Part shown: one piece after another, positions 19,501 to 25,520 of the stretch
Numbering within the stretch: the first letter of the stretch is position 1
Layout: each line of letters opens with the position of its first letter
Source of the DNA: Sphingosinicella terrae
Lineage (GTDB): Bacteria; Pseudomonadota; Alphaproteobacteria; Sphingomonadales; Sphingomonadaceae
NCBI RefSeq assembly: GCF_003347635.1
Contig: NZ_QDFY01000009.1
Span: 62,001-126,000, forward strand
Direction: 5' to 3'
DNA: 64,000 nucleotides
Notes under the pieces: model-generated
The model's input: the letters and a program-made list of their open reading frames with translations, nothing else
Databases searched by the model: none
What the model was told of the DNA's origin: nothing
Program-made: the position numbers and the translations under genes

Positions 19501-20259
19501 GGCCCGGAAAATTCCGTCATCGCCTTGAACCTGAATGCCTCCATGGCCGATCCCGCCGATGCTTCGGTGCCCGGCGCGGCCGACGCCTCCCAGGAACAGG
19601 CGACGGTGAAGCTTACCGGCCTCGGCGAGTTCGCCTCCTTCTACATCGATACGGATCAAAAGCTCGACGGGATCAGCTACGACGCCGGCACCGACACCTA
19701 TACGATCACCGGCATGACCCAATCGGACCTCGATCGCCTCGGCTTCCTGCAGGCGCGCAACGCGCTGACCGATCAGGACGGCGCCGCCGGCGTGCAGGTC
19801 CGCGTGGAGGCCTTCACGTCCGACGGTGCGAGCGTCTCGGCCTCCGACACCGCCTATCTCACCGTGGAGTCCTTCGCCCAGCTGCCCACGAGCGGTGACG
19901 ACAGGCTGCTCTGGCACGGCGGCAACATCAACGCCGGAGCCGGAAACGACACCGTGCAATTGCGGCTCGGCGAAACCCTGTCGGGCGCCCAGCTCGACGC
20001 CGGCCTTTCCAATGTCGAGGCGCTCGATCTGAACGGCAACGATATCGGCAGCCTTTCGGCGGCCGACGTGCTGGGCATAACCGGCAGCGGCGCGCTCCTC
20101 ACCCTCCTGGGCGATTCCCGCGATACGCTCGACCTGAGCGAGGGCTGGACCTCGGGCGGGACGCAGGACATCGGCGGAATCGAATATGCGATCTACACAT
20201 CGATGGTCGGCGCGACCGAGGTGGAAGTGCGCGTTCAGGCCGGGATCTCCGTGGATTGA
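7591..20259 (+). CDS. Giant LapA/BapA-like T1SS adhesin, 4222 aa
   Basis: Very large secreted surface adhesin. Residues 1-90 resemble a LapA retention module (MNKNGIVVGVTGTAWAR, beta-rich). A Gly/Asp linker (91-110) and the post-linker block GDGYRFVQLVRV (115-126) follow. At 111-115, where LapA has its TAAG LapG site, the sequence reads PARAG. Residues about 175-490 are cadherin/tandem-95-like domains (VLDNDVDPD, SYSFTPAPDWNG). About 490-1350 are alternating CADG and VCBS units, near-identical at the DNA level. About 1500-2330 are T1SS-143-like repeats (TLTATAGPGGAV, PLDH). About 2330-4070 are longer Ig-like repeats. The end has one RTX-like NAGAGNDTV and a VCA0849-type T1SS target (LLGDSRDTLDLSEGW). 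I noticed no Cys by eye. GAGG lies upstream of ATG 7591. Confidence 0.95.
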   Translation: MNKNGIVVGVTGTAWARGADGSLRQLAAGDRLNGDETLILAAGATVTISYGSDAGLITHSAPEGSGFTIVPPDQGEAFVATPDLVRMIEEDLRGDDGGEDVAEGDRDGGGPARAGDGYRFVQLVRVDEDLETDAITPLNLARVQEIVRPMTIDWEDATEETIEWRYSRGREDEGPTNQAPETAPDRRIIQEDEVAAGNVLDNDVDPDNGTLAVVGFQVGGQAYSAGETATIEGIGVLLIGADGSYSFTPAPDWNGMVPTITYTVDDGRGGTATSRLDIEVEPRLDIESDDVTTHSGKPVTTDVLANDTFEDEAARVTSVTQGEHGTVVVNPDGTITYTPLPGYVGIDSYTYTVTAGGVEETTTVTVDVANVTPTASPETETIPEDTPLSANVLDNDGDADADPITVTGFEIGGQVYSAGETARIPGVGTLVIDRSGNYVFTPDRDWNGKVPTVTYTVTDGNDGGIATSTLDISVTPVNDTPEASTLPERANFDADAIANVDLSFAFTDTDGDMLTYSATGLPPGLALDPSTGIVSGTIAPSASHSGTPGNPVGTYTVLVTAADPGGATTTQSFSWTVSNPAPEAANDIGTTDEDTSLVVAAADGVLGNDGDPDGDALVVAAVNGAEGAVGSAIAGSNGGTFTLNADGSYDFDPAGAFGDLAVGETRTTSATYTISDGEGGTDTAILEVTVTGTNDGPVAVGTLPGQANADADAIAEVDVSAAFADLDASDALTYSAIGLPPGLTLNPATGIISGTIDPSASQTGTPGDPAGTYAIVVTAADPHGASVTQSFTWTVTNPGPVASDDAGTTGEDLPLAVAAPDGVLGNDDDPDGDPLVVEAVNGLAANVGADVTGTNGGRFTLNSDGSYDFDPNGQFGDLAVGETRTTSITYTVSDAEGGTDTATLEVTVTGTNDGPVAVGTLPGQANADSDAVAEVDVSAAFADLDASDALTYSAAGLPAGLTLNPITGIISGTIDPSASQSGTPGNPAGVYAVVVTADDGNGGTVTQTFTWTVTNPAPGATDDVNTVDEDTPLTVGAADGVLGNDADPDGDALVVEAVNGVEAGVGTSMVGTNGGRFILNSDGSYDFDPNGQFDDLAAGETRTTSITYTVSDGEGGTDTATLEVTVTGTNDAPDAVDDANTTDEGTPLTVTAADGVLDNDSDPEGDPLVVEAVNGATANVGAAVTGANGGAFTLNADGSYAFDPDGAFDDLAVGETRTTSITYTISDGEGGTDTATLEVTVTGTNDGPVAVGTLPGQSSEDADSVAEVDVSDAFADMDASDALTYSATGLPTGLTLDPATGIISGTIDHSASQASTPGNPAGLYTVVVTATDPHGATVSQSFDWTVANPAPEAAADQGSVTEDGPALVVSAADGVIESGVAAGGADIDPDGDALSVTHVVAGTAAELDDFPGIPNAGTQIVGAFGTLTLNADGSYSYELDNSNPTVNALDGASPPLSDVFSYAISDGEGGRSFTTLTITINGNDDGVPSIVAADGNGIEPGQVTVYEAGLTSDGPAGQNETATGTLTITAANGLAAITIGATTVTLAQLEAIASGTPIEIDTAQGRLTLTGFTSSGETGGVSTGGTLSYTYTLEESVSNPDAASANSVEEILLAVEDAAGAVRQSSLNVNIIDDVPSIGTPDAATVDEASLPAGTDPDPGALTRTGSLDLRTGADDGSLTTVFDPAQSAPAGLTSNGVQIVYVVSADGHTLTATAGPGGAVIFIVSLTDPGSPTTGYSFELSGPLDHEGTDIDLSFGFTVTDADGDAASGSFQVAVADDAPVAVDQPGLSLDEGGAVLGSGSGGANLLGNDQAGADGSAKVVSITYTDESGNSATAAVLPGGVTVDTRYGSLTVNPDGTWSYVSDAAEDNRSGVSDSFGYTIEDNDGSTASAIQPLTVDDTNPVAAPVGLAIDEQDIPGAGSAGSPANMVTEDLAIAKGADAISDVVFEVSTVNGLEALNLTSGATALAFALSADGHVLTATAGPGGPVVFTLTLNNPTDASGTSQSVTMILTGKLDHGLADGENGLSISVDYRVDDSDSSVAGRLNLTVVDDVPTAQADADAGVVEGGQTVTGTLLLGNDVQGADGALVHQIQYTNEAGDLVTVTVAPGSDGSTFDTLHGSLTVRQDGSWSYTSDPAATSGPSVDHPQPGNDLSVDDVFSYTLIDGDGDVSAWASQTVAVADTAPSIGDPTTNVVNESNLSNGSDPDPVALTQTGSLAVTQGADGTDVTFATTQANLEDQNLTSGGTELVYTVSGDGHTLTATAGAGGAVVFVATIVDPTAASASYSFTLYRPLDHTSGDAIELPLQFGVTDADGDSDSSNFIIITVTDDQPATERTFTLDEDESGITFNTSADASDENLEVTDPSNGSLTVGADGSITYRPDPDFSGTDSFTYTTTADDGSTVTTTVTMIVNPISDAPQLPGPATVQTNEDSAVALGLSAPIVSDATDQNGSAAGDNPELLGAITLSGIPAGAALLDGSGNVLWVSDGGEITIQLSDGPHVAGIGADLSLSTATYEAMQVLPPNEDHANFTVGVSVTSYEVEADGTPIDGVPGATSSTSVTVNVQAVTDPVEIALVDGGDGDGLASDHTIVEDSSFDLAQLISVGFPSAGDGNATSDLDGSEIRWIEISGLPIGTTVNGETVTASNPVALVPAPGLSTSAGGLPPMTIVPPADFSGDVTVTITLKGRDADDDGIGSGPTDGAEVQDSVTLDLHVTPRGGDVTASDVSTTEDNAVAFLSGVRTTDTGGGGTEVITEVQFEVPAGWLLTDTGDGVGYGVDESGGTYTITFGAGLTQEQREAVLDGFLIRPPSHSSADVTIDVAVTSADTVSINGGDVTQATRVDLSIDVAVSAAAETVGSDTDGDGTSDAGMPGSHAYGTAGQEDAWFTLGTDGGFDLGSGWSDQDTDEAVYARLTPELISGDGGAGNAIGSQFRYSTNGDTSEGGGAWVVVTYSGTPVDIPVEYLSTLQFKAPENLSGSFSIGVQTLTVDNDPDGGTAEAVSGSAQLTNLIIQPVADEVTMALNARATGIEDEGIPLEIRPTSSDPSETFTVTISGIPVGAELYYDGILLTQTDGSVTIEDFDSARALTIQPPPDSNDDFALGVSAYSVDGTDASSSQDLSVNVSMRGVADAADVEAVATVYDESALDSGADQVMLSELVNVALGDSDGSEVLTLRITGLPEGFSLSQGTMLVGGTGAERVWILTQQQFATATVSTPANFSGTQSFTVTPVTTENDGDSLTGSPSTVQIEVTPSAEAAVTTSAVLVEDEVTPLGLGIVHQNGDTDETLTKLWIAVDDAETVNFTLYLGAVPLADVAPVETIDGQDYYLLTGDQIAQLAAKGADNLDGALGSFDFKYEITDERYGSTPSGAAATRVQDGIFELTASPATDPIDVSITAISGTDGVTAASDERADDDATPDTAVLSAGDRVTVTLNIAGAADPDVPGATPDTDGSEKIIRVVIEGVPDGVSVQGGAYSGAGTWLLIFEDAAALPINSAGGIDLPVVFDVSGFAGSLDDVPITIEVQSQDRGDAGAETTVRSDRVTWHLTTNFAPGDAALPAQIDQWEYNGAHAAEDATFSLSQVVDAQVTIRDDSVPNIFTVSLADLPPGTIIEGMTRTTVGGADVWTASITVDPGDDGDAALAALLDAIRITAPEDSNENNAPGSFQLDARLTVSVPTGRSEVADLDDMTVPVDPVTDAAVISISAAPIDEGVESIPVTVTVANDADGAFGAIVDGKLYIRVDAAGSTNGLENGTLAYQGSALATETVDGEQYYVVEGVTPGTTIELVYTPDNSTAGQVSFSAQVRTQESNSGQIVTGTGSGTGQVVIINNGVEVTSSPSTGTESSQIPITNLVVGLIDDDGSEAIKSVLLSNLPNGFLVYVGSSAETAALASNAGGDNTWVISNPDGSLPAYIAIVPPQHWSGTLDDLVVNVESGESVFSEGLIQSFELGDVTIEAVANGIDLTATNTFGPENSVIALNLNASMADPADASVPGAADASQEQATVKLTGLGEFASFYIDTDQKLDGISYDAGTDTYTITGMTQSDLDRLGFLQARNALTDQDGAAGVQVRVEAFTSDGASVSASDTAYLTVESFAQLPTSGDDRLLWHGGNINAGAGNDTVQLRLGETLSGAQLDAGLSNVEALDLNGNDIGSLSAADVLGITGSGALLTLLGDSRDTLDLSEGWTSGGTQDIGGIEYAIYTSMVGATEVEVRVQAGISVD
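9655..11640 (+). repeat. Tandem CADG-VCBS DNA repeats inside the adhesin gene
   Basis: A 654-bp unit encodes one CADG-like domain (VDVSAAFADLDASDALTYSA...) plus one VCBS domain (DGVLGNDxDPDGD...). Equivalent points fall at 9671, 10325 and 10979, exactly 654 bp apart. A VCBS-only unit of 345 bp then leads to another CADG unit at 11324. About 150 bp around each CADG start is almost identical at the DNA level (for example ATGACGGGCCGGTGGCGGTG), so this stretch is prone to unequal recombination and to assembly collapse. Confidence 0.85.
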
Positions 20260-20452
20260 GGGCGCGCAGCCCGTCGCGGACCGTGCGAAGCCCGAACATC
20301 CGATGCCGACGCTTCATTCGGAAGGGCGCCGGTCGTTGAGGGTTCGCGAGCGGTCGGAGCCTGTTCGATCCGGGCGCCGGTCCTGCCTGCCTCGTGAGAC
20401 GATGGCGATAGGTAGCGGTTGCGCCGACACCCGGTCAGGGTAGGAATGGGCT

Positions 20453-20938
20453 ATGCGAAAGAATTTCCGCCGAACCGCTGCCATCTGTCTCGCCCTGGCC
20501 TGCGCCGGCTGTGCGAGCGACGGAGTCATCGTGGATGCGCGAGGCGCACTGCCGTCGCGCGGCACGTTCGCCTTCGTGGACGGGGATGAACGGGAGAGCG
20601 TTGCGCTCGAAGCCGGAATGGCAGCGAGGCTTCGGGCGCGAGGCCTGATCCCGGCGGAAGAGGCCGACTATCTCGTCGACATCGGCGCCGCAGAAAGGCG
20701 AGCCGGAACGGGTGCGCTCCTGCCGACGCGAGGCGAGCCCCAGCAATGGCTTCGCGCTCCAGATCTTGCCCGCCGCCGCGTCGGCGTCCGCACGGTGGCG
20801 ATCGCCGTCTCCGACCGGGCGGGGCAGGAGGTCTACCGCGCGAGCGCCTCGGCCCGCGCGGGAAGTGACGACGGCGCGTGGGACACGCTCATCGAGCATC
20901 TGACGGCTCCGCGTCCCGGCGAGGCCGGGCTGCCATAG
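20453..20938 (+). CDS. Small outer-membrane lipoprotein, DUF4136-like
   Basis: Lipoprotein of 161 aa. The N-terminus MRKNFRRTAAICLALACAGC ends in the lipobox ACAGC (Cys20), with Ala then Ser next, which favours outer-membrane sorting. The remainder (GTFAFVDGD, AGMAARLRARGLIPAEEADYLVDIGAAE) resembles DUF4136-type periplasmic lipoproteins that pair a short beta domain with a degenerate-residue second half. Function is unknown. Its position directly after the adhesin suggests a role with that locus, but no motif proves it. Its last 50 bp overlap, in opposite orientation, the 3' end of the CHASE2 kinase gene. Confidence 0.75.
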   Translation: MRKNFRRTAAICLALACAGCASDGVIVDARGALPSRGTFAFVDGDERESVALEAGMAARLRARGLIPAEEADYLVDIGAAERRAGTGALLPTRGEPQQWLRAPDLARRRVGVRTVAIAVSDRAGQEVYRASASARAGSDDGAWDTLIEHLTAPRPGEAGLP

Positions 20939-23168
20939 GCAGGCGAAGGATGAAAGCGCTGCCTTTGCCGACCTGGCTTTCGCAGGAGATGGTGCCGCCG
21001 TGGCGGTGGATCACGGTCTCCACGAAGCTGAGGCCGAGGCCTGCGCCGCCTGAACCCGACGATTCAGGCGATCCGCGCTGGAACCGCTGGAACAGCTTGC
21101 CGACCTGATCGCTCGAGAAGCCCTGTCCTTCATCGCGAATGACGCACACCCCCCAGCGATCGGCACCGAAGTCCTCGACGGAGAGATGGCATTCCAACCG
21201 GCTGCCGCTGGGACTGTATTTGACGGCGTTGTCGATGAGGTTGATGAGAGCCCGGGTCAGCAGCGACCCCTCACCCATGACCGGCAGCTCGAGATCGTCG
21301 CCGTGGACCTGCAGCTGGATGCGCCGCTTCGTGATCTGCGGCCAGAGCTCGTCGAGCGCGTCGCCGAGAAGATCCGAGAGATTCAGCTGTTCCGGCTCGT
21401 AGTTCAGCAGCTCCGCGCGAGCGAGATGCACGATGTGATCGGCCAGCTCCAGCGTTCGTTGCGCATAATGGTCGATCCGCCGCGCGAGGCGCGTGTCGAT
21501 CTCACCCGGCTCGGCGCTCGAGGTGAGAGCGAGTATCGACGCTTGCGGCGAACGCATGTCGTGCGTCAGGAAGCGCAGCATGTCGTCGCGCTGGCGCTGC
21601 GCGAGGCGCATGGCACTGACGTCGCTCATCCGGACGATCCAGCTCTGCGCCTCGCCCGATGAAGGTTCGCGTGCAGTGTAGAGGATATCGAATATCCGCC
21701 CGTCTGGAGTCACGGCTTCCACACGGGAATCGACTTCCGGCGGCGGCCACAACTGTTCCCCGGCGCGGTCCGAAGCGGGTTCGAGCAGGCGGACGAGGTC
21801 GCGGAAGAACAGGCCCCCGATCTCGAACCCAAGGTCCAGGCAGAGTCGCTCGGCACACCGGTTGGCGAGCACGATGCGGCCATCGACTCCGACGACGAAG
21901 ATCGCGTCGGGGAGCTGATCGAGACTTTCGTGGATGAAGCGGCGCGTCGCCTTCATGCCGTCGATGGCGCCGCTCAGCAGCATCGTCTCCGCCATGAGTG
22001 GATCGGTGGGAAGGCTGGGGGGAGGAGTCGAGAAGTGGTCGGGCTCGGCGCGCAGGCGCGCGAGTTCGCCTACCATATAGGCGCTCACCCCCGCCAGGCG
22101 CCGCCACGCCCAAACCGGCGAAACCACCAGCAAGGCGACGACCGCCGGTCCCGGAGGGAGCCATATCCGGGATGCCGCGAAGGCTCCGGCGGTAGCGCCG
22201 ATCGTGCCGACGATGAGGGCGACGAGCAGGAGCGTCGTACTGCGAGGGCGAAACGTCCTGAAGCCGAGCAGGAGCGCCCATACCGGGATGAGGCCGGCAA
22301 CGATCTTCAGCCCATGGCCTGCCGGCGTGACGAGCCTGTCGTTCAAGAGTCCGTCGAGAAGGTTGGCCTGCAGCTCGATGCCGGATATCACGCCCTCGGC
22401 GTTGGCGCGGGCAACGGCATGGCGATCGCCCAGCCCTTGCGCGCTGGCGCCGACGATGACGATTCGACCGGCCAGCAGCTCCGGCGGAAAGCGGCCGGCG
22501 AGGACATCCGCTGCGGAGACGGAGGAGTAGGTTCCCGGCGGACCTGAAAAGGGGATGAGCACCTCCTCGGGCCAACGGTCCCGTGGGTCCGCTTCCAGCT
22601 GCCGCGCCAGCAGCATCACCAAATGAGGCCATGACCGCTCGCCGTCCCGCTCGACGAGACGCATCCGGCGGATCAGCCCGTCGGGGTCGGCGTGGAGATT
22701 CACCTGTCCGATATCGGCAGCGGCTTCCCTGAGGCTGGGTACCGGCGCGATCTGATCGAAGCGCGCACCATTCCTGCCCGGGGCGTCGAGCAGGAGCGGA
22801 AGGAAGAGCGGCGGCGACTGCCGGATCGCTGTGGCGAGCTCGGGATCGTCTTCGCTCGTTTCGAGGAACAGCACATCATAAGCGATGGCGCGCGGAGCAC
22901 CCGCGGCCAGACGCTCCACGAGCCGGGCGTGCACGTCCCGAGGCCACGGCCAGCCGCCCACCCGCTGCAGGCTGTCCGTATCGATCGGGACGAGCAGGAT
23001 TCGCGGATCGGGTTCGTGCGCGGTCAGCCGCAGGAGCTGATCGTAGATCAGATGATCGAGGCGCTGGGCGGCGCGCGTCTCGGTCAACACCCACACCAGC
23101 ACGCTGGCCAGGAGCGCGACCAGCCACCATTCCGCGGCGAGCCGCCGAGCCCCCGGGCCTGCGCTCAT
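20889..23168 (-). CDS. CHASE2-domain sensor histidine kinase
   Basis: Membrane sensor kinase of 759 aa. TM1 (about 14-32) is followed by an extracytoplasmic CHASE2 domain (about 35-270; motifs ILLVPIDTDSL, RAIAYDVLFLE, GRIVIVGASAQGLGD). Three closely spaced TM helices (about 275-345), a PAS-like domain (PDAIFVVGVDGRIVLANRCAE), HisKA with phospho-acceptor LTHDMRSP (His about 536) and HATPase_c (N-box ALINLIDNAVKY, G1 IRDEGQGF, G2 GGAGLGLSF) complete it. All catalytic motifs are intact. ATG 23168 overlaps the stop of the upstream FecR/LysM gene by 4 bp, which fixes the start over an in-frame ATG at 23207. It is the last gene of the RR, FecR-LysM, HK operon and a likely partner of that regulator. 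Confidence 0.95.
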   Translation of the reverse strand: MSAGPGARRLAAEWWLVALLASVLVWVLTETRAAQRLDHLIYDQLLRLTAHEPDPRILLVPIDTDSLQRVGGWPWPRDVHARLVERLAAGAPRAIAYDVLFLETSEDDPELATAIRQSPPLFLPLLLDAPGRNGARFDQIAPVPSLREAAADIGQVNLHADPDGLIRRMRLVERDGERSWPHLVMLLARQLEADPRDRWPEEVLIPFSGPPGTYSSVSAADVLAGRFPPELLAGRIVIVGASAQGLGDRHAVARANAEGVISGIELQANLLDGLLNDRLVTPAGHGLKIVAGLIPVWALLLGFRTFRPRSTTLLLVALIVGTIGATAGAFAASRIWLPPGPAVVALLVVSPVWAWRRLAGVSAYMVGELARLRAEPDHFSTPPPSLPTDPLMAETMLLSGAIDGMKATRRFIHESLDQLPDAIFVVGVDGRIVLANRCAERLCLDLGFEIGGLFFRDLVRLLEPASDRAGEQLWPPPEVDSRVEAVTPDGRIFDILYTAREPSSGEAQSWIVRMSDVSAMRLAQRQRDDMLRFLTHDMRSPQASILALTSSAEPGEIDTRLARRIDHYAQRTLELADHIVHLARAELLNYEPEQLNLSDLLGDALDELWPQITKRRIQLQVHGDDLELPVMGEGSLLTRALINLIDNAVKYSPSGSRLECHLSVEDFGADRWGVCVIRDEGQGFSSDQVGKLFQRFQRGSPESSGSGGAGLGLSFVETVIHRHGGTISCESQVGKGSAFILRLPMAARPRRDAEPSDAR

Positions 23169-24481
23169 TCCTCGGCGCTGATCGTCAGCTGCTGCATCGC
23201 CGACCATTTCGCGTGAAGGGTTTCTTCCGCGCGCTGGATCGTCATCACGCGCCAGAAATAGGTGCCCGGCTCAAGATCGGTGACCACGAACCCGTCGAGG
23301 GCGAGTCCGGGCTCGTCGATCACCGGCACACTATCGGGGCTGCCGCGCATCAGCTGGAAGCGGAACCGATGCGTGCCCGCTCCTTCGACGGCCCAGCGGA
23401 AGAGATATTCGTGATAGCGGCCGATCCGGCGGCGCTCCGAAGCCGTCATGATGTCGAGGCGCAGGCGTCGGAAGCTATAGGTCGCCGGCATGCCTTCGAG
23501 GCCGTCCGGTCCGAGGCCGGAGATGCGGACGAACCAGGTACCGTCCGGAAGGCCGGGCAAGGTCGCCTCCGGCCCGGCAGAAAAGGTCTCGCTCACGACG
23601 TCGACGAAGCCGGCATCCTGCGCCACCTGCACATGGTAGCGCTCGGCCCCCTGAAGCGGAGCGACGCGGAAGGCGAGATCCGCTCCATCCTGCACGCGGC
23701 CCGGCCGCTCCAGCGCCGGTGGCGGGAGCAGGGGGATGACGGTGCCGGTCCCCTCGGGCGTCGCGACCGCGCCGAAGCCGGCGGTAACCGACACGCTCGC
23801 CCGGCCGGCGGGGTCGCTTACCCCCACCTCGCCTTCGATCACCTCGGTCGAGCCGCTGCGTCCGTCCGCATCATAGCGGGCGCGGAACTCGGTGCCGCGC
23901 ACGGCCGAGATCGCGACGGGCGTGGAGACCCGGAAGTCACCGGGTGTCTCGTCCATCGGTGTCACCACGGCCCGGGCGCGGCCATTCTCGAGCATGAATT
24001 CCCGTTCGATTTCGCCGGTCAACAGCAGCCTGCGCAGCCGGCGGACGAGGACCCGGCTTTGCGAGGGAAGGGCGACGAGCGAGCCGTCCGCGAGCCGCAG
24101 CGTTACGAAGGAATTCGGCCCGGTGAGCAGGGAATCGCCTTCGCCGACCACCGTGCCCACGGCGGTCGGCGCCACCCGGCCGCCGCGGGAGACGCGAACG
24201 TCTCCGCGAAAGGCCGCGACACGTGCGGTCAGCGGCTCGTAGCGGAGCAGCCGGCGGGGAATTCTCAGCTGGCGGTTGGTCGGCAGCCGATAGGGATTGG
24301 CCACGCGATTCAGCCGCTGGACCTCGACATAGTCATGAACGCGAATGAAATAGCGCCGGGCCAGCGTATAGAGGTTGTCGCCGGCCTTGGTCGTGTACGC
24401 GACCATTTCGTCATTCTCGGCTGCGGCCGCGAAGTGGAGCGGGGCGAGGAGCGCCGCCAGGAATAAGATCAGCGCGCGCAC
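23165..24481 (-). CDS. LysM-FecR domain exported protein
   Basis: Periplasmic or surface protein of 438 aa between the regulator and kinase genes. A signal peptide (MRALILFLAALLAPLHFAAA) precedes an N-terminal LysM-like segment (YTTKAGDNLYTLARRYFIRV...RLNRV, about 28-75) expected to bind peptidoglycan. A FecR domain (about 90-235; GEGDSLLTGPNSFVTLRLADGSLVAL, AVRGTEFRARYD) and two FN3-like stretches (GAERYHVQVAQD, GTYFWRVMT) follow. Unlike FecI/FecR anti-sigma factors it has no cytoplasmic DUF4880 region or TM helix, and no sigma gene is adjacent. I infer that it feeds cell-wall or surface state to the coupled CHASE2 kinase. The gap from the regulator stop is 16 bp; the overlap with the kinase is 4 bp. 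Confidence 0.88.
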   Translation of the reverse strand: MRALILFLAALLAPLHFAAAAENDEMVAYTTKAGDNLYTLARRYFIRVHDYVEVQRLNRVANPYRLPTNRQLRIPRRLLRYEPLTARVAAFRGDVRVSRGGRVAPTAVGTVVGEGDSLLTGPNSFVTLRLADGSLVALPSQSRVLVRRLRRLLLTGEIEREFMLENGRARAVVTPMDETPGDFRVSTPVAISAVRGTEFRARYDADGRSGSTEVIEGEVGVSDPAGRASVSVTAGFGAVATPEGTGTVIPLLPPPALERPGRVQDGADLAFRVAPLQGAERYHVQVAQDAGFVDVVSETFSAGPEATLPGLPDGTWFVRISGLGPDGLEGMPATYSFRRLRLDIMTASERRRIGRYHEYLFRWAVEGAGTHRFRFQLMRGSPDSVPVIDEPGLALDGFVVTDLEPGTYFWRVMTIQRAEETLHAKWSAMQQLTISAEE

Positions 24482-24497
24482 TCACCAGCCCCCGAAG

Positions 24498-25196
24498 CTA
24501 CTCGAACCCATCCCCGGTCGCCTCGAGGCGATAGCCATAGGCGTAGATCGGGACAAGGCGGTAGCCGTTGGCCGCGCGAAGGCCGAGCTTCGTGCGCACC
24601 TTCGATATGTGGGCGTCGAGCGTGCGCGTCTGGAGATCGGGGCTGCCTCCCCAGACGGCCTCGAAAATGTAGGACCGCGAGAGCGTCCGGTTGAGATTGT
24701 GGAAGAGCATGAGGGCCAGGGCAAATTCCTTCGCCGTGAGCTGCACGGCCTCCTGCCGCACCCTTACCGTCTCGGTTGCGCTGTCGAACGCATAGTCGCC
24801 GAACTGCTCCACGCGGCCGCGCGCCGGCTCCGGGTAGGCGCGACGGCATAGCGCTTCGATGCGGGCGAGCAGCACCGCGGGCTGGACAGGCTTCACCACA
24901 TATTCGTCGGCACCCGCCTTGAGCGCCGTGACGATGTCCTCCTCTGCGGCGCGCGCCGTCAGCACGACGATCGGCGGGTGGCGAGCATTCTCGCTACGGA
25001 CCCAGCGGATGACGTCGATGCCGGGCACGTCGGGTACGTTCCAGTCGAGGATCAGCACGTCGACCGTCTCGCGCGACAGGAACCCGATCAGCTTCTGGCC
25101 GCTCTGATAGAGGAAGCAGCTATGGCCTTCGAGCGACAGGAGTTTGCGGAGCTGTTCGGCGGTTGCCGGGTCATCCTCCAAAATGCCGATCCGCAT
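24498..25196 (-). CDS. OmpR-family response regulator
   Basis: DNA-binding response regulator of 232 aa. The receiver domain has the acidic pocket LEDDP (residues 7-9), phospho-acceptor Asp51 in LILDWNVPD, Thr80 (VVLTAR) and Lys102 (YVVKPV). A C-terminal winged helix follows (VQLTAKEFALALMLFHNLNRTLSRSYIFEAVWG...TLDAHISKVRTKLGL). The long open frame extends upstream to 25511, but the receiver domain starts exactly at ATG 25196, preceded by GCGAGGACG, so I use that start. First gene of the operon with the LysM-FecR protein and CHASE2 kinase; probable target sites are the phased repeats at 25310 and 2209. Confidence 0.95.
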   Translation of the reverse strand: MRIGILEDDPATAEQLRKLLSLEGHSCFLYQSGQKLIGFLSRETVDVLILDWNVPDVPGIDVIRWVRSENARHPPIVVLTARAAEEDIVTALKAGADEYVVKPVQPAVLLARIEALCRRAYPEPARGRVEQFGDYAFDSATETVRVRQEAVQLTAKEFALALMLFHNLNRTLSRSYIFEAVWGGSPDLQTRTLDAHISKVRTKLGLRAANGYRLVPIYAYGYRLEATGDGFE

Positions 25197-25520
25197 CGTC
25201 CTCGCTTCTGTTCTCGTGGGGTAGAGCGGCGGCGCCGTGTCGGTAAGCCGCGGAGCCGGCCGTCCGACTAGCAGCCCGCGATCTGAATGTTGCGCGCCAA
25301 GCGGAAGATTTGACATTCCTTTACATTCGGCGGCGCGGGTCCTTGCTACCAGGCGGATTGAAGCCCGTACCGGAACGTCCCGTCCAATCAAGATTGTGGC
25401 GGCTTCCGGTGAGTTGACCCTGCGCCCTTCGGCCGGGCGGTTCCCCTTCGCGATGCAAGAACGGGTAACCGCCGGCAATGACTGTCGGGCGGCCGGTATG
25501 GCGACAGACATGAGTACGAT
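25197..25520. other. Promoter region of the RR-FecR-HK operon
   Basis: This 324-base gap lies between the response regulator start and the stop of the next minus-strand gene. It carries the TTGAC/TTTAC direct repeat at 25310-25327. I see no RNA gene, terminator or ORF with coding character. Confidence 0.45.
25310..25327 (+). promoter_or_regulatory. Direct repeat, candidate autoregulatory site
   Basis: TTGACATT (25310-25317) and TTTACATT (25320-25327) form a direct repeat with 10-bp periodicity, about 115 bp upstream of the response regulator ATG. It resembles the array upstream of the TolC-like gene. TTGACA alone looks like a -35 box, but no -10 lies 16-18 bp downstream, so I prefer a regulator site. 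Confidence 0.35.

Noticed and set aside
23165-24481. LysM-FecR protein as a classical FecI/FecR anti-sigma factor
   Set aside because: It has a signal peptide and LysM domain, no DUF4880 segment or inner-membrane helix, and no adjacent sigma factor.
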